Source of the DNA: Sphacelaria rigidula
Taxonomy: Eukaryota > Phaeophyceae > Sphacelariales
Reading direction: 5' to 3'
NCBI GenBank assembly: GCA_964200075.2
Contig: CAXNAA020000417.1
Coordinates: 1-21,478, forward strand
Length of the DNA stretch: 21,478 bases
Below, piece by piece: positions 8,206 through 17,910 of the stretch (its first letter is position 1; every line of letters begins with the position of its first letter). The position numbers were made by a program, and so were the translations under genes. The notes beneath the pieces are model-generated. The model ran no database searches, was not told the origin of the DNA, and saw only the letters and a program-made list of their open reading frames with translations.

Positions 8206-8740
8206 TCGAAAAACTTAAATCGCTGAGGAAGAAAAAATCATACGACTCCTAATCAAACTCACGGAAATGCGTAACGTATGTTTTGGGTTTTGGCGAGGAA
8301 CCCATGGTCCGGTCGAAAGTATAACTGGCCTCATGTAAAAAATATCGAAAAAGTTGAAAGAAGTGCGCATTTTGCTCCCTTGGGAATCACAGCGAAAGTC
8401 TTCCCGTGAAGTCGAACCTGCCTAGCCCTGTCAGCACGGAATAGCCGAAATCTATATATGTCGGACGTGTTTCCTCCATACCGCTTCTTCGCCCTCCACC
8501 CCATCCCCCATGGAAAAATACCCAATTTGGCGTTTCGGGGTAATGTCTTGCTCGAAAAGTGGGGCTTAGCGGGCATTGTCCCCTTGGGAAAGACATTTAT
8601 TATACTCTGGGCGGATCCCGCCGAACTTTCCCGACTCTTCGTATGGCGAGCTTGATTTTTCGCTGTTCTGCGAATAACGAGCGTGTTCGCAATTTCACCA
8701 CCATACTCGTTCGAAAAAAACACCTTCGAGTATTATATTC
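8206..8740. repeat. Diverged relative of the foldback family
   Basis: AAAAAGTTGAAAGAAGTGCGCATTTTGCTCCCTTGGGAA near 8346-8384, split here as GTTGAAAGAAGTGCGCATTT plus the rest, resembles the start of foldback A. CCTGCCTAGCCCTGTC near 8417 resembles the CGCCTAGCCCTCTTTTC block of A and B. CCCTTGGGAA occurs twice (about 8375 and 8581). A minus-strand frame of 130 codons (8331-8723) crosses the region with a repeated IPKGA/FPKGT motif, which comes from that DNA repeat. I read this as an old, broken member of the family rather than a gene. Confidence 0.45.
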
Positions 8741-9893
8741 GTAGTTCTTCCATACCCCCCCCCCTTCAGATTGGAGATACCGACAAGAAGATGATCATTA
8801 TTAGGATGCTACTTTCTTGGTCTGATTGATTGAGATATGGCTACTGCAGCCCATCCGATGCCAAAGTAGGTGGGATGTGCGGAACATGGATAATGGGAAA
8901 AGTGCGCCGTAATACTGCAATTTCAGTCGGGTAAAGAGATACAGCAAGAATGTGTACGGCAGGTAGGGCGCATGACAGGTTACAGTGATAAATAAACTGC
9001 ATTGTAATGTAGGTATAATGGTACAAGTTGGAGGGGTGGGGGTGGGGGGGAGGGTAAGGTTACTCAAGGTGATATAAACTGGCGTCAGTATTCCGAAAAA
9101 TATAAATCGCAGGTCGTGTGCGTGACCATCACACACATGAACTTCCCTAGTCGTCGGTCCGCGGGTCGTGCGGCAACGAGAAAAATCTTCGGGCGGAGTT
9201 TCGAGCTTTCCCTTCCCGAAACCCCACTCTCGTCGGTGAGTCGCTGTGTGTCTGCACACAGGGGCTCGGAGGCCAAAATTATGGAAGAATGAAACGATGC
9301 CATACGGCATGGAGGCATGGAGGCCTGAGCTGAGCAAGCGCCGGGAGCTCGCTTTCTGTTGTCGAAACGGCTTGGGTCGTGGAGGCGCACGATGTGCACA
9401 ATCGAATCACGTGATGTGGCTGATGATACATGATAGTAGGATCGCGGTCGCGCTGTTCTGCGCAATGCAGAGGCGGATAGCCGTATCGTTGCAAATCACG
9501 GCGAACAACAACAGCACCCCTTCCTCTCGTACAGACAGTAGTAACTACAGTAACAGTTGCTAGTAATTTGACTCTTGAACCACGAAAGCTTGGAATCTTC
9601 ACTGTAGGAACAGCTGACTATAAACATGAATGAATGGACAAAGTTGTGCCCTGACATCAACCATGTGGGCTCCCTCCCGAAATGGACTGTTTCGTGGTTG
9701 GGCAAACCGGGCAACTCCGGGGCACATCTCATGAGCTGAAACAGATGATGCGCACCTTCCAGGCATGCCGGTCGGGCGCTTCGGCTTCGGACTGAGCGTG
9801 AGTTAGCCCTGCGTAGAAGATCCTAATATGATAGTGCGATGATCTACACTAAAACCGAGTATATGATCAACCATCGCTCATTGGTGCCGAACG
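8741..9893. other. No supported gene; G4 tract inside
   Basis: A 178-codon minus-strand frame (8801-9337) spans part of this stretch, but it contains a Pro/Thr low-complexity run dictated by the G-rich tract at 9031-9054 and has no motif I recognise. A 126-codon minus frame (9085-9465) and a 107-codon one (9279-9602) overlap it in other frames, so at most one could be real. C10 lies near 8755. Confidence 0.45.
9031..9054 (+). other. Strong potential G-quadruplex tract
   Basis: The runs G4-T-G5-T-G7-A-G3 occur in sequence with single-base loops. This is among the most stable quadruplex arrangements known in vitro. Its role here is unknown. Confidence 0.7.
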
Positions 9894-10739
9894 GTGCGGC
9901 GACCAACCTCTACTGGTCATCTGGGTATCACATCCATTTTCAAACAACTGGTGGGGTGGACTAAATATGTGATCCACCTCGGGCGGTCGAAGGGTTGCAA
10001 CCCATGGGGTCATCTGGGTGCAACCTCCATTATTCAGGCGCAAACGATACTGCTCCCAACACATGACCGAAGCGAGCAGTCAAAGCGTGCACGGAAAATA
10101 CGAACAAAATCACCGACACATTATTTGCCCACTTGCTCTCAGATCAGCCCCTCCCTGACCAACACCGCCAAAACTTCTCAAGTATACACCGAAAAGACAC
10201 CACACAACAAAAGCTGGCTACAGACTCCCTGGCACATGCGCATCATGTCTGGAAATCAAAAAAAAAAAAAAGTTCGTCGAGAGAGAACGAACGAAGGAAC
10301 ATGGTCCTCTCTCCCGTCCAGCCTCTCTGTCAAGATGCCCCACAGATGTAAAACATCTCGACATTTTGTCATACACATACAGTCGCGCGACAGTCTTGGT
10401 GTGCGGCCCGGCAACCCCCCTCCCCCGCCCCGCCCGCCATTTTCTGCTCACTACATGTGGAGTACGCATGCGAATGTTTTGATACTGTGTGCAGTCAGTC
10501 CAATAGGAACGTGCGGATGCCCAAGGGGTGCAAACAACCAAGAGAAGGAAGGGCACGGGATGATGGGTGGGGGCATGCACCGGACCCCGCACATATCTTC
10601 CCTACGGTTAATTGCCACAGCATCACGTGCAGTACATGCTGTAGTCTGCTGCATTGTAATCGTCCTTCGTAGAGAGAGTATTGTATTTGTATGTTCCGTC
10701 TGTACGGGTGCGGCGAGGTCACAGCTGCCCCGTGACTGA
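9894..10739 (+). CDS. Longest open frame, 281 codons, unrecognised
   Basis: This is the longest frame in the window and is longer than chance would usually give at this base composition. The predicted protein is rich in Ser, Thr, Pro, His and Arg. It has a lysine run from an A14 tract (10258-10271), a Pro run from a C-rich tract (about 10415-10435), and a hydrophobic stretch near its end (AVVCCIVIVL). GHLGITSI at residues 8-15 and GHLGATSI at 39-46 are a direct duplication of 93 bases. I recognise no domain. The low-complexity runs, absence of conserved motifs, and 124- and 137-codon frames on the other strand argue for caution. It could be an orphan gene, a fused set of exons and retained introns, or a long chance frame. 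Confidence 0.25.
   Translation: MRRPTSTGHLGITSIFKQLVGWTKYVIHLGRSKGCNPWGHLGATSIIQAQTILLPTHDRSEQSKRARKIRTKSPTHYLPTCSQISPSLTNTAKTSQVYTEKTPHNKSWLQTPWHMRIMSGNQKKKKVRRERTNEGTWSSLPSSLSVKMPHRCKTSRHFVIHIQSRDSLGVRPGNPPPPPRPPFSAHYMWSTHANVLILCAVSPIGTCGCPRGANNQEKEGHGMMGGGMHRTPHISSLRLIATASRAVHAVVCCIVIVLRRESIVFVCSVCTGAARSQLPRD
9913..10034. repeat. Short direct duplication
   Basis: GGTCATCTGGGTATCACATCC near 9915 recurs, with a few changes, as GGTCATCTGGGTGCAACCTCC 93 bases later. The distance is a multiple of three, so the enclosing reading frame is kept. Confidence 0.6.
10415..10435 (-). other. Strong potential G-quadruplex tract (minus strand)
   Basis: The plus strand has C6-T-C5-G-C4-G-C3, so the complement has four G runs with single-base loops. 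It lies inside the 281-codon frame, where it codes for a proline run. Confidence 0.65.
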
Positions 10740-11378
10740 GAGTTGCCATCCCATCTCCAATACAGTCAATACTTCCTTCGCTACAGAAATACACGGTACG
10801 AGAAGTACTTCGTAGCTCATCTCGTCGGCAGTACAGTGCAGCACGCCATGCGTACTTTTCCGTTGAAACTTGAAACACCCTCCGAGCAGTGTCAAGAAAA
10901 AAAAACACTAGAGTCTTGTTCTGTATTAGAAGACTCCTGAGAGCACGCCCATAAGGCTCCCGCCAATGTGTTTGTGTGTGATCGCCGAATAATGCTGAAC
11001 TGAACCATGCGAGGGCGGTAAAGAAAAGGAAGAGCAGTCATCAGTAATATAAATAACAGTGTACCCTCCATTATCAACAAGCGACATATAGTACATGCAA
11101 AACTCAAACACCATGTGTTGTGATACACACAAATGCACTCGAGTCTTCAGGCTAAGGCAGAAGACTGCCTTGTTCTTCTGGCCCAGAAAAGGCACGACGG
11201 CAACCTTACACAAAGAAGAATTTGGGATCTTCATTCTGTGTGGCAAAAATAGAACCAACAAACAATCGGATGCAATGGCACACCCGGTTCCGCGCGTGAA
11301 AAGACTGCTACAGGGTCGAAAGGCCGACCCTTACACGGTCAGGGTTGGCTGGCTGATTATCTGTCGACTCGGCATCAT
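10740..11378. other. No supported gene
   Basis: Overlapping frames on both strands (10892-11128 and 10926-11261 minus, 11095-11388 plus) have no recognisable feature. No repeat longer than a few units was found. Confidence 0.45.
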
Positions 11379-11450
11379 TTCCACTTGAAAAATACGCCTG
11401 TAGACAAGACCCAGATGGTCAACCGTGGTGGAAAAGGGTTGGGGGTCTCA
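11379..11450. repeat. Dispersed palindromic repeat, copy 4 (diverged)
   Basis: CACTTGAAAAAT, GACCCAGATGG, and CGTGGTGGAAAAGGGTT follow in the same order and spacing as CACTTGGAAAAAT, GATCCAGATGG and CGCGGTCTAAAGGGTT in copy 1. It is clearly the same family at lower identity. Confidence 0.5.
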
Positions 11451-11600
11451 CCCTTGGACCGCTTACAGGTGTACTGGTGTCGATCTGGGGAATCGCCATG
11501 ATGTTCACCTCAACATTTGAAAGAAAATTGGGGCTACGGCTTTATCTGCGGTTCAAAGGATTGACTCTTGGATCGGGAGAGGGGGAAACATCTCGCCCAG

Positions 11601-11690
11601 GTATTCATTTTTCGAGTGGAAATGATGCCGACCATTGAAACACGTAACCCACCTTGGCGCTCAAAGGGCCATGAACCCTTTTGACGGCGA
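11601..11690. repeat. Dispersed palindromic repeat, copy 5 (diverged)
   Basis: ATTCATTTTTCGAGTGGAA, ATGATGCCGACCATTGA, then CCACCTTGGCGCTCAAAGGG parallel TGCATTTTT, TTGATGCCGATTCAA and CCTCGCGGTCTAAGGG in copy 2. Copies 4 and 5 lie only 150 bases apart and may be the two ends of one element of about 310 bases. Confidence 0.5.
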
Positions 11691-13735
11691 CGCGTCCATC
11701 TTGATTATTTCGAATCTATGTCGTTCGTGCCAATGCGAACCAATGTAAGTTAATTTTAACAGAATCCTCAACAGAAAGATCCCAGGGGTGCTTTTCTGAC
11801 GAGCAAAAAGTAGTGTGTTTTTAAAAAGTGGTACGGGCACCGCACCCACCAGGAAACAAAAGAAGCATCCGTGCACCGGATGATACGGGGGGTGTTCATC
11901 TACATGACATTGCACGACCAGTGAAATCGCGTGGTATCCAGCACATTGAGCTGGTACAGTACTGTACGAAGGCGCGCAGGGGGCTGAAGGAGGGGTATCT
12001 ATATGTCAGATGAGAATACAGGGAAAGCGGGCGCGGCGGGCCTTGTGTAGTGCGGCTGTGATATGTACACTTTCATTCACTCTGGGCTCTGGACACATAT
12101 CTCTGTTGGACTTCATGCCATTATTTCCCATGCAAGACGAGAACGAAAAGCACAGTGTGAACAGGTGATTACCCTGCATATCCGACTGACTGCTCAATTT
12201 ACTGTAGTTCCAGCAGAACAGGGTAGGCGCAACTGATGCGAATAGGCTTACAGATAGTATGCACCGCTGTGTAAGGTGGTCATGTGGGGACGATCAGTGA
12301 AGTAATCTACACTTCAGTGTAAAAGTACAGTTTAGGTAGCAGGGAAACAGGGAAATCATCCGTACTCTAAACTGTTGCACTGGTGAAGCGAGGGTCCAGA
12401 AAGTGAGGGGAGGGTATCGCATATGCTACTTACCAGCTTTCTTCAAGAGTTGGCGAGAGGGAGAACAGCAACAAAGATAGATGGTTTATGAGTCATGTGC
12501 TTCATCGGACACAGTACACTCTACCGCATCTTTAGTATCTTGGCCGTGACGAGACGATAATTTGGATTACGAAAATGTTTCTTGCCACCTGTCTCATAGT
12601 ACTGTACAAAAACACCTCATGATGTTCCTGGACACAAATGCGTGAAGCGGGGAGAAAGCAGTTGCATAATATGAACATGCCAAAGAGGCATGGAAGACAC
12701 ATACACCACGTACTCCCGGGAGTAACGCCGCAACTAGCTGCTTGCCGTACACCACAAGGCAGGATCTAACTTCAGGGGAAAGCGCGGGTGTGCGAAACAG
12801 CAATATGCCACGTAGAAAGCACGCGAACTCTAAACAGCATGATATCTCATGGTGCAATCGATTCGATGCAGGGGAACTCTTTTCGGTCAGGTCAGCTCAA
12901 ACTGATGGCAGCCAGGAAAGGAGGGGCAGGGCAAACCAACAAATTAGCCAACGAAAATCATGCAACTAGTGACATCATATTGCACCCAACGCCTATATAA
13001 TATCATAAACCGTTCAACATACGAAACGTAACCCCCGATATTTGCGGGGGGCTCGCACAACATAATTTGACCAAATATCGTAACTTCTTAGGCTATACCT
13101 CAGACGCCCCGAGAAATGTGCACAGTGCACTAGAAGACTGGAGTGCTCTTGTTCAGGCACTACGAGAAGGGAGGGATGGTGTCAAAGACCAGAGGAAGTA
13201 ACGACTGTAAATGCTAAGGGTATTTTTATGGGTGTTCATTATTCATGTATGCGTCTTGCATGTGTATTTCTACAACGAAGCACTGAAGTTATTTGAGAGC
13301 GAGGTGCGCCAAGGAGAGCTTCGCTTCAGACTGACCTTTCTCTTCTTGTGATGAAAAGTTGAAAGAGCATGCGCTCTGTTTCGTTGAGAGGTACCGCACC
13401 GTACACTGACTGGACTACTGCCTACACTGCACTGTCTGATGTACACGGAGGGAGAGGAATCACGTAAAGTCCATGCCTCGCCAATTTCCACTGTTGGTTT
13501 TTCGAAAACTCTTCGCACAGTGAGGGGAAACGAAAAACCCACCACAGCGCATAACCAAGAGCAGCAGCATCTCAACGATTCGAGCGACAGAACCGCAGCA
13601 CTTTGCACCGAAGGGTACTGTTGTAGGTATGATTTTGGAGGACTCTATAGTGAACGCGCGTTAGGTTTCAAACATAGTCCGCAATTGTCGGGATACCATG
13701 GGCATAACAGACACGCCCGTCACCATTCCCGTAGT
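11691..13735. other. Two kilobases without a supported gene
   Basis: I find only short frames without motifs (for example 11661-11915, 12594-12857 and 13270-13608, all minus). Small structures are present: a perfect 14-base palindrome GTACAGTACTGTAC at 11954-11967, AGTACTGTAC at 12598-12607, ACAGTTTAG facing CTAAACTGT near 12328-12374, and the palindrome GTGCACAGTGCAC near 13117. The stretch could include introns or flanking DNA of the candidate gene at 13736-14193. Confidence 0.45.
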
Positions 13736-14193
13736 TCAAATATGGGCGGAAAAGGGAAGGGCGCCATGTTCGAACAGAGTACACACACCTTCCACATCAG
13801 AACTAAGTACTACTGCCCGAGTGTCCTCGAATCGACACAAGCGTTGTAAGGAAACGACACCTTCGGGCACAAAACAGAAGAGACACGAGGACACCCAGTT
13901 TTCACCCAATCTTCCACAACTTTTGCTCTTTACGACCAATACCACACAAGAGATACACACGAACACCCACACTCACCCGTCGAGCAACTGTCATCTGCCG
14001 CTGGTACGCCGTCAACCGCATTTGAAACCTCCACCGACACCGCATGATCCGTTGCCATCAATTCATCCAGTGTACTAGTAAAGCTGCATTCCTCTCCAAC
14101 TTTTCCTGAGGATCCCGAATATGTGCTCATTCTGGTTGCTCCCACCCGCCGCCCTTCTCCGACTAAGAGCAACGCTGAAGCAACAAGCATCAT
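13736..14193 (-). CDS. Candidate two-exon gene, small secreted protein
   Basis: On the minus strand, exon 1 (14193-13977) starts with two Met codons and then a hydrophobic core, LVASALLLVG, with a plausible signal-peptidase site after the RRVGA stretch. The rest is Ser/Glu/Asp-rich. It ends at ACGG followed by GTGAGTG, a textbook donor. A pyrimidine-rich stretch ending in CCCGAAG (13861) gives an acceptor, and exon 2 (13860-13736) joins in frame with a split Gly codon. The product would be 113 residues, ending ALPFSAHI. The 116-base intron and phase match are what I see; secretion is inferred. The frame also extends upstream of the double Met to 14376, so a longer N terminus is possible. Exon 2 is less certain: the true next exon could lie farther away. 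No domain is recognised. Confidence 0.35.
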
Positions 14194-15212
14194 AGTCTTT
14201 GCGCCAACGCCAGCAGGCCAACGTTCCCTAAGTAAAGTCACATGCCTTCCCGTAGTGTTGCTGTACTGCATATCCTGCGCTGGACCACAGCGTGCACTGT
14301 CGCCCGATTTGGAGCGACCGCGGGCAACCCTTCGTGTCGTCCGACGTGGCGGTTGCCGGATCTCCATCGCCCACAAGAACTAATGTCGACTACTTTGATA
14401 ACTATTAGTACTTCGTAGCGGACTGTTGGCCCACCGAAGTACCCAACCGCCACCCTTGCGTTGCGTTGCGTATCGTATCAAATCAATCTATGGTTATCAA
14501 AGCACGACCTACGCTCTAGATAAATTACACCCCACAATACCTCAAGCAAGTGGGTGTATTGCAGTACTAGCAAAAGTTGCTGCGATACCAAAGCAGGTGC
14601 TCATCCCTTCCCCCCTAGAACTGTTAAAACACGCCGGCAGGCCACCAGGCCAAGGGAGACTGCGAAGAACTGAATGTCACTTGTATTTAGAGGTTTCACA
14701 TTGTTCAAGTGATGAAAATAGTAAAAATAGTAAACGAACGTGCAAGAAAGAAACTTTTTTGCGGCTCGCTTATGTTTTTGTATCACAACGATCACGACGT
14801 CATGATGTGTTCTGACTTCCCAGTACCACAAAATCCGGCTATGGATCACAAGATGGTGATTATGATGCAGCGGAGAAACATCTTGCTACACGAGTTTCTG
14901 TCACAACCCCGGAAAGGCGGGGCGCCCATTTGTTGTCCTCTTGTGCTTGCCATCACGTCAGCAACGGAGTGCTGATGTTGAGTTTGACTGTCTTGAAGTA
15001 GTACAGCAGGACGAGCGTAAGAAGAAAAGCCGAGTGATGGCTGCTATGTGTCTCGTGGTTCCCTGAAGCGAACGGATGTATAGGATATCTTTTCCGCATA
15101 CTAAACCGGGGCGTTACGCCCACCTCAGTCGAACGTTTCCTCCATCTTTCGCTGTTTTTTTGCGATTACTGACTGCGACGGAATAGGGGAGGAGTCGCAT
15201 GTCGTTGTGATT
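14194..15212. other. No supported gene; 5' side of candidate gene
   Basis: This holds the upstream region of the minus-strand candidate gene. A short (TTGCG)n run lies near 14456-14471. Frames at 14426-14815 (plus) and 14601-14849 (minus) overlap and show no motif. Confidence 0.4.
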
Positions 15213-15596
15213 CTATGTGTATGACAGATAACAGATGGTGCCTACACCGGCAGTTGCACAAGCGCCACCGTGGAGGGTACGTGGGGGCGAGCGAAGCGGA
15301 GCCAGTTTCCACTCCTTCGTTGTGATCCCAAGACCAAAACATGCACGTTGATTCGCAGCACTGCGCTTCGTGAAAGCATGTGCGGGTTGTGATATTTCAT
15401 ATGTCGCACACGGGTCTGTTGGATGAAGCGGCTTTCCGTTCGGGGTAAGATGAAGAATGTCACAACCTGTCCGGCAAAACATGCATGTAACGATATGACT
15501 CGATAGACGAGCTCTCGCGCGCGTCCGAAGCCCCGCAAAATAAGGGTTTTGGCAAAACACGCATACTGTCTGTATCACGTACCTCTCACAGCTCAT
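15213..15596 (-). pseudogene. Possible BED-type zinc finger, transposase relic
   Basis: The 127-codon minus-strand frame carries Cys12, Cys15, His34 and Cys38 in a C-x2-C-x18-H-x3-C pattern, with Arg/Leu-rich residues (RARARLSS) just before the His. That layout resembles BED-type zinc fingers, which bind DNA at the N terminus of hAT-family transposases. Cys41 and Cys45 follow in CMFCRTGC. I see no catalytic DDE region nearby, and the frame closes at a TAG. The Met at 15596 is only the first Met in the frame; a splice acceptor (TACAG) close to residue 9 would also allow an internal exon. The call rests on one motif, so chance remains quite possible. Confidence 0.25.
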
Positions 15597-16246
15597 TTCA
15601 ACTCACATCGTATATGACGTACCTTCTGTGTGATGCTCTCCATGCCCTTGACACAGGACTTTTCATAAGCATTGCAAGTCAGTCTGTGTGCAAGGTGCAA
15701 GGTATCTGTCCACCTCACTCAACACAATAAGTTAATGACACGTGGCGACGCAGGCTGTCTCCTCGGCTGCGGATAGGATATACTGTATTACGATAGTCAG
15801 TACGTGGCCTGCGGCGCAGGTTCGAACTCTGAACTAGCTCGGTGTGGCATACCCTTGACTCTAGGTGAGTACTGTACACTATACTGTTGGTGTTACCGTA
15901 CACCAGCAGTGCACTACGCGGTTATGTCGCCAAGGCATGATTTGTGTATTTATTTTCTGAACGCGAAATCACCACTACAAGATATCGCTACTGCTGCTGT
16001 GGGCGGGCACATATCACTACTGTGGACGTGCGATATTATTTACCCACCACATACAACGTCATTTGTGAAGACACTCTCTAGTAAGGGAGACGCGGTAGCA
16101 CATATATTGCGCATTCGATAGATCCACACTTAGTACAAGTAGAACCACTCCAGTGCATTCAAATTCGACTGACGTACCCATTGAGGACGGGTTCTCAGTC
16201 CTCTTGACACCCTACTGATGGTTCCCGTAGTTTTTCGAACACGCAA
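15597..16246. other. No supported gene
   Basis: No coding region or RNA gene is supported. AGTACTGTAC occurs at 15868-15877. GGTTCGAACTC near 15822 looks like a tRNA B box but has no matching tRNA around it. Confidence 0.45.
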
Positions 16247-16440
16247 ATGCCCCCGGAGTTGAATTTCGTGGTTATTCATATGGGGTTGGGGGGAGCGGGA
16301 GGTGATATCTGGCGAATGTCGTCCCCCCCCTATTACGGTACGAGTACTCGTCTTGAGTTATTGTCCAGCAAGTGCCAGGAATTCCCCCCCCTCCCCCCGC
16401 CCCTTCCCCCAACGCTCCAAAGGTCCCGGTCGATGTAGAT
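16247..16440. repeat. G-rich and C-rich tracts facing each other
   Basis: GGGGTTGGGGGGAGCGGGAGG (about 16281-16301, G-rich on the plus strand) faces a C-rich tract with C8, C6, C4 and C5 runs at about 16384-16410. The two are roughly reverse complements, so they could pair as a stem or each form a quadruplex on opposite strands. A further C9 run lies near 16322-16330. Confidence 0.5.
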
Positions 16441-17769
16441 GGACGTGCCCGAGCGTGGTAGTCCATCGTCAGGAGCTAGAACGTCGGTGATCGGGTAAGC
16501 TGGTCAAGTAGCCTCGCTGGCAGCAAGAACTGAAGGAAGGGTTGTCGCGCGGCTGGTGGAGCAACTCAGCGGCCGGTAGATGGGTACGACTACTTCGGCT
16601 TAGGTGTGGAACACCCTACGGGGAACCTTTCGGATGATGAGACCTCTACAAGACGTCCAAGGTGAGACCGTAAATCTACCATTTTGTTCCGGTGCATATA
16701 CTGCTTGTGATGTGCCCAACTGGTGCACCAAGTTTCACGTGACTGCCCGGAGCAGCGGCCGAGAACTGCGCAATAAGAAATGATGCATAAAAGTCGAAAA
16801 TGGCACCAGTCGACCGTCCAAAGATACACCAGCTGCAGGTACGCCGCATTATCCTGGTTCGGAAAGATACTGTACACGCGAAACTGCTGCATCCCTGCAG
16901 CAGCACGGCTGACATGGGGACAAGTATGCTACCGTACATCCGACCACTATCGGTTAGGCTTCGTGACATCGCCCCGCCATACAAGATGCCTTCAACTATG
17001 TCGGAAGCTCAGTTGGTAGCAGTCGGAGGTGTCGCGCAGATGCCATATAGCCGGGGGGTGTCGGCGTTGGCAATATCTGCATACCGCGTTCATCCTGTTA
17101 CCATGTAGGGCTCAACGAATGCACATTTTGTTCCCATTTTCGCAGATTTGCGCACGGTCGTGACTCTTATTCCGGAATGTAGACCTAGTTGTTGCCAGTA
17201 AAGGAGCACGCAGGTTTTACAGGCCTCAACTGTTGCAGTAAAGTTCATGCAGTAACGATGATTGCTCCCTCCTTACTCTGTAAAGAATTAGCCCGTGGTG
17301 ACGGGGTTTTGACGTCCGACGTTGAGCGCCAAAATCACGCAATATCACAGGGGATCACAGGGTATCCCTGAAAATATGACGCGAACGAGCGCCAACTTCA
17401 AAACAGGAACGCCTCAGCAGTACAAATCATGATGCCGACAGGCGTCTGACTCTGTGTTCTGCTCATCAATCGCAGCGCGACTATTTACAGTGCCTTTTAC
17501 CGACTCCGCGACGCCACAGCGGCGAGCGAAAGCTTGACATCCCCGGGATCGTCGTTGTCCCCATGGGAGGGTGCATGCCGCTTACATCGGCATTATGGGT
17601 TCAGCGTCCTTGTTGACGGGGATAGCTTCATTCTCATAACTTTTATCGCTACTTTTCTTTCGCATAAATAAACTTCTCCGACAACGAAGTAAGAGTACCT
17701 TGTTAACGTAGTCAATGACCGAATATTTTCATGCTGACAAGGTGTAACAGGCGATCACCAAACGTGAGG
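16441..17769. other. No supported gene
   Basis: Overlapping frames of about 100 codons exist at 16590-16892 and 16676-16984 (minus) and 16800-17108 (plus). The last has mixed, protein-like composition but no motif. AGCTCAGTTGGTAGC near 17009 mimics a tRNA D arm without the rest. 17109-17769 shows nothing. Confidence 0.45.
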
Positions 17770-17910
17770 ATGCAGCTTTTCATTGAGGATGATGAGCTCG
17801 AAAAATATATATTTGTATCCGCACCAACTCTTCAAAACATGGTCGCATTCCTTCGCCTCCTCGTAGCTGTTGACGAGTACGAGAAGCCCTGCAAGTTTGG
17901 ATTCCGATAA
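17770..17910 (+). pseudogene. 46-codon frame in the left arm of a foldback
   Basis: The frame begins MQLFIEDDELEKYIF and ends CKFGFR before TAA. It occupies nearly the whole left arm of the inverted repeat. The right arm, read on the minus strand, gives ELFIED and then, after a one-base shift, PNLRHMVAFLQLVVG, against PTLQNMVAFLRLLVA here. The changes are mostly conservative. This suggests that both arms come from one coding sequence, now inverted and broken in the right copy. I do not recognise the protein. The DNA match continues past the stop, so selection on the peptide is not proven. Confidence 0.3.

Noticed and set aside
7018-8740. CRISPR-like or prokaryotic repeat array
   Set aside because: Repeats are inverted, diverged and irregularly spaced, and the surroundings are eukaryotic in character.
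8801-9337. 178-codon minus-strand frame as a gene
   Set aside because: It contains a Pro/Thr run dictated by the G-rich tract, overlaps other frames of similar length and has no recognisable motif.
15800-15840. GGTTCGAACTC resembling a tRNA B box
   Set aside because: The T stem does not pair and no A box or acceptor stem is found upstream.
17005-17080. D-arm-like AGCTCAGTTGGTAGC suggesting a tRNA
   Set aside because: No matching acceptor stem, anticodon stem or GTTCRA T-loop lies at the right distance.
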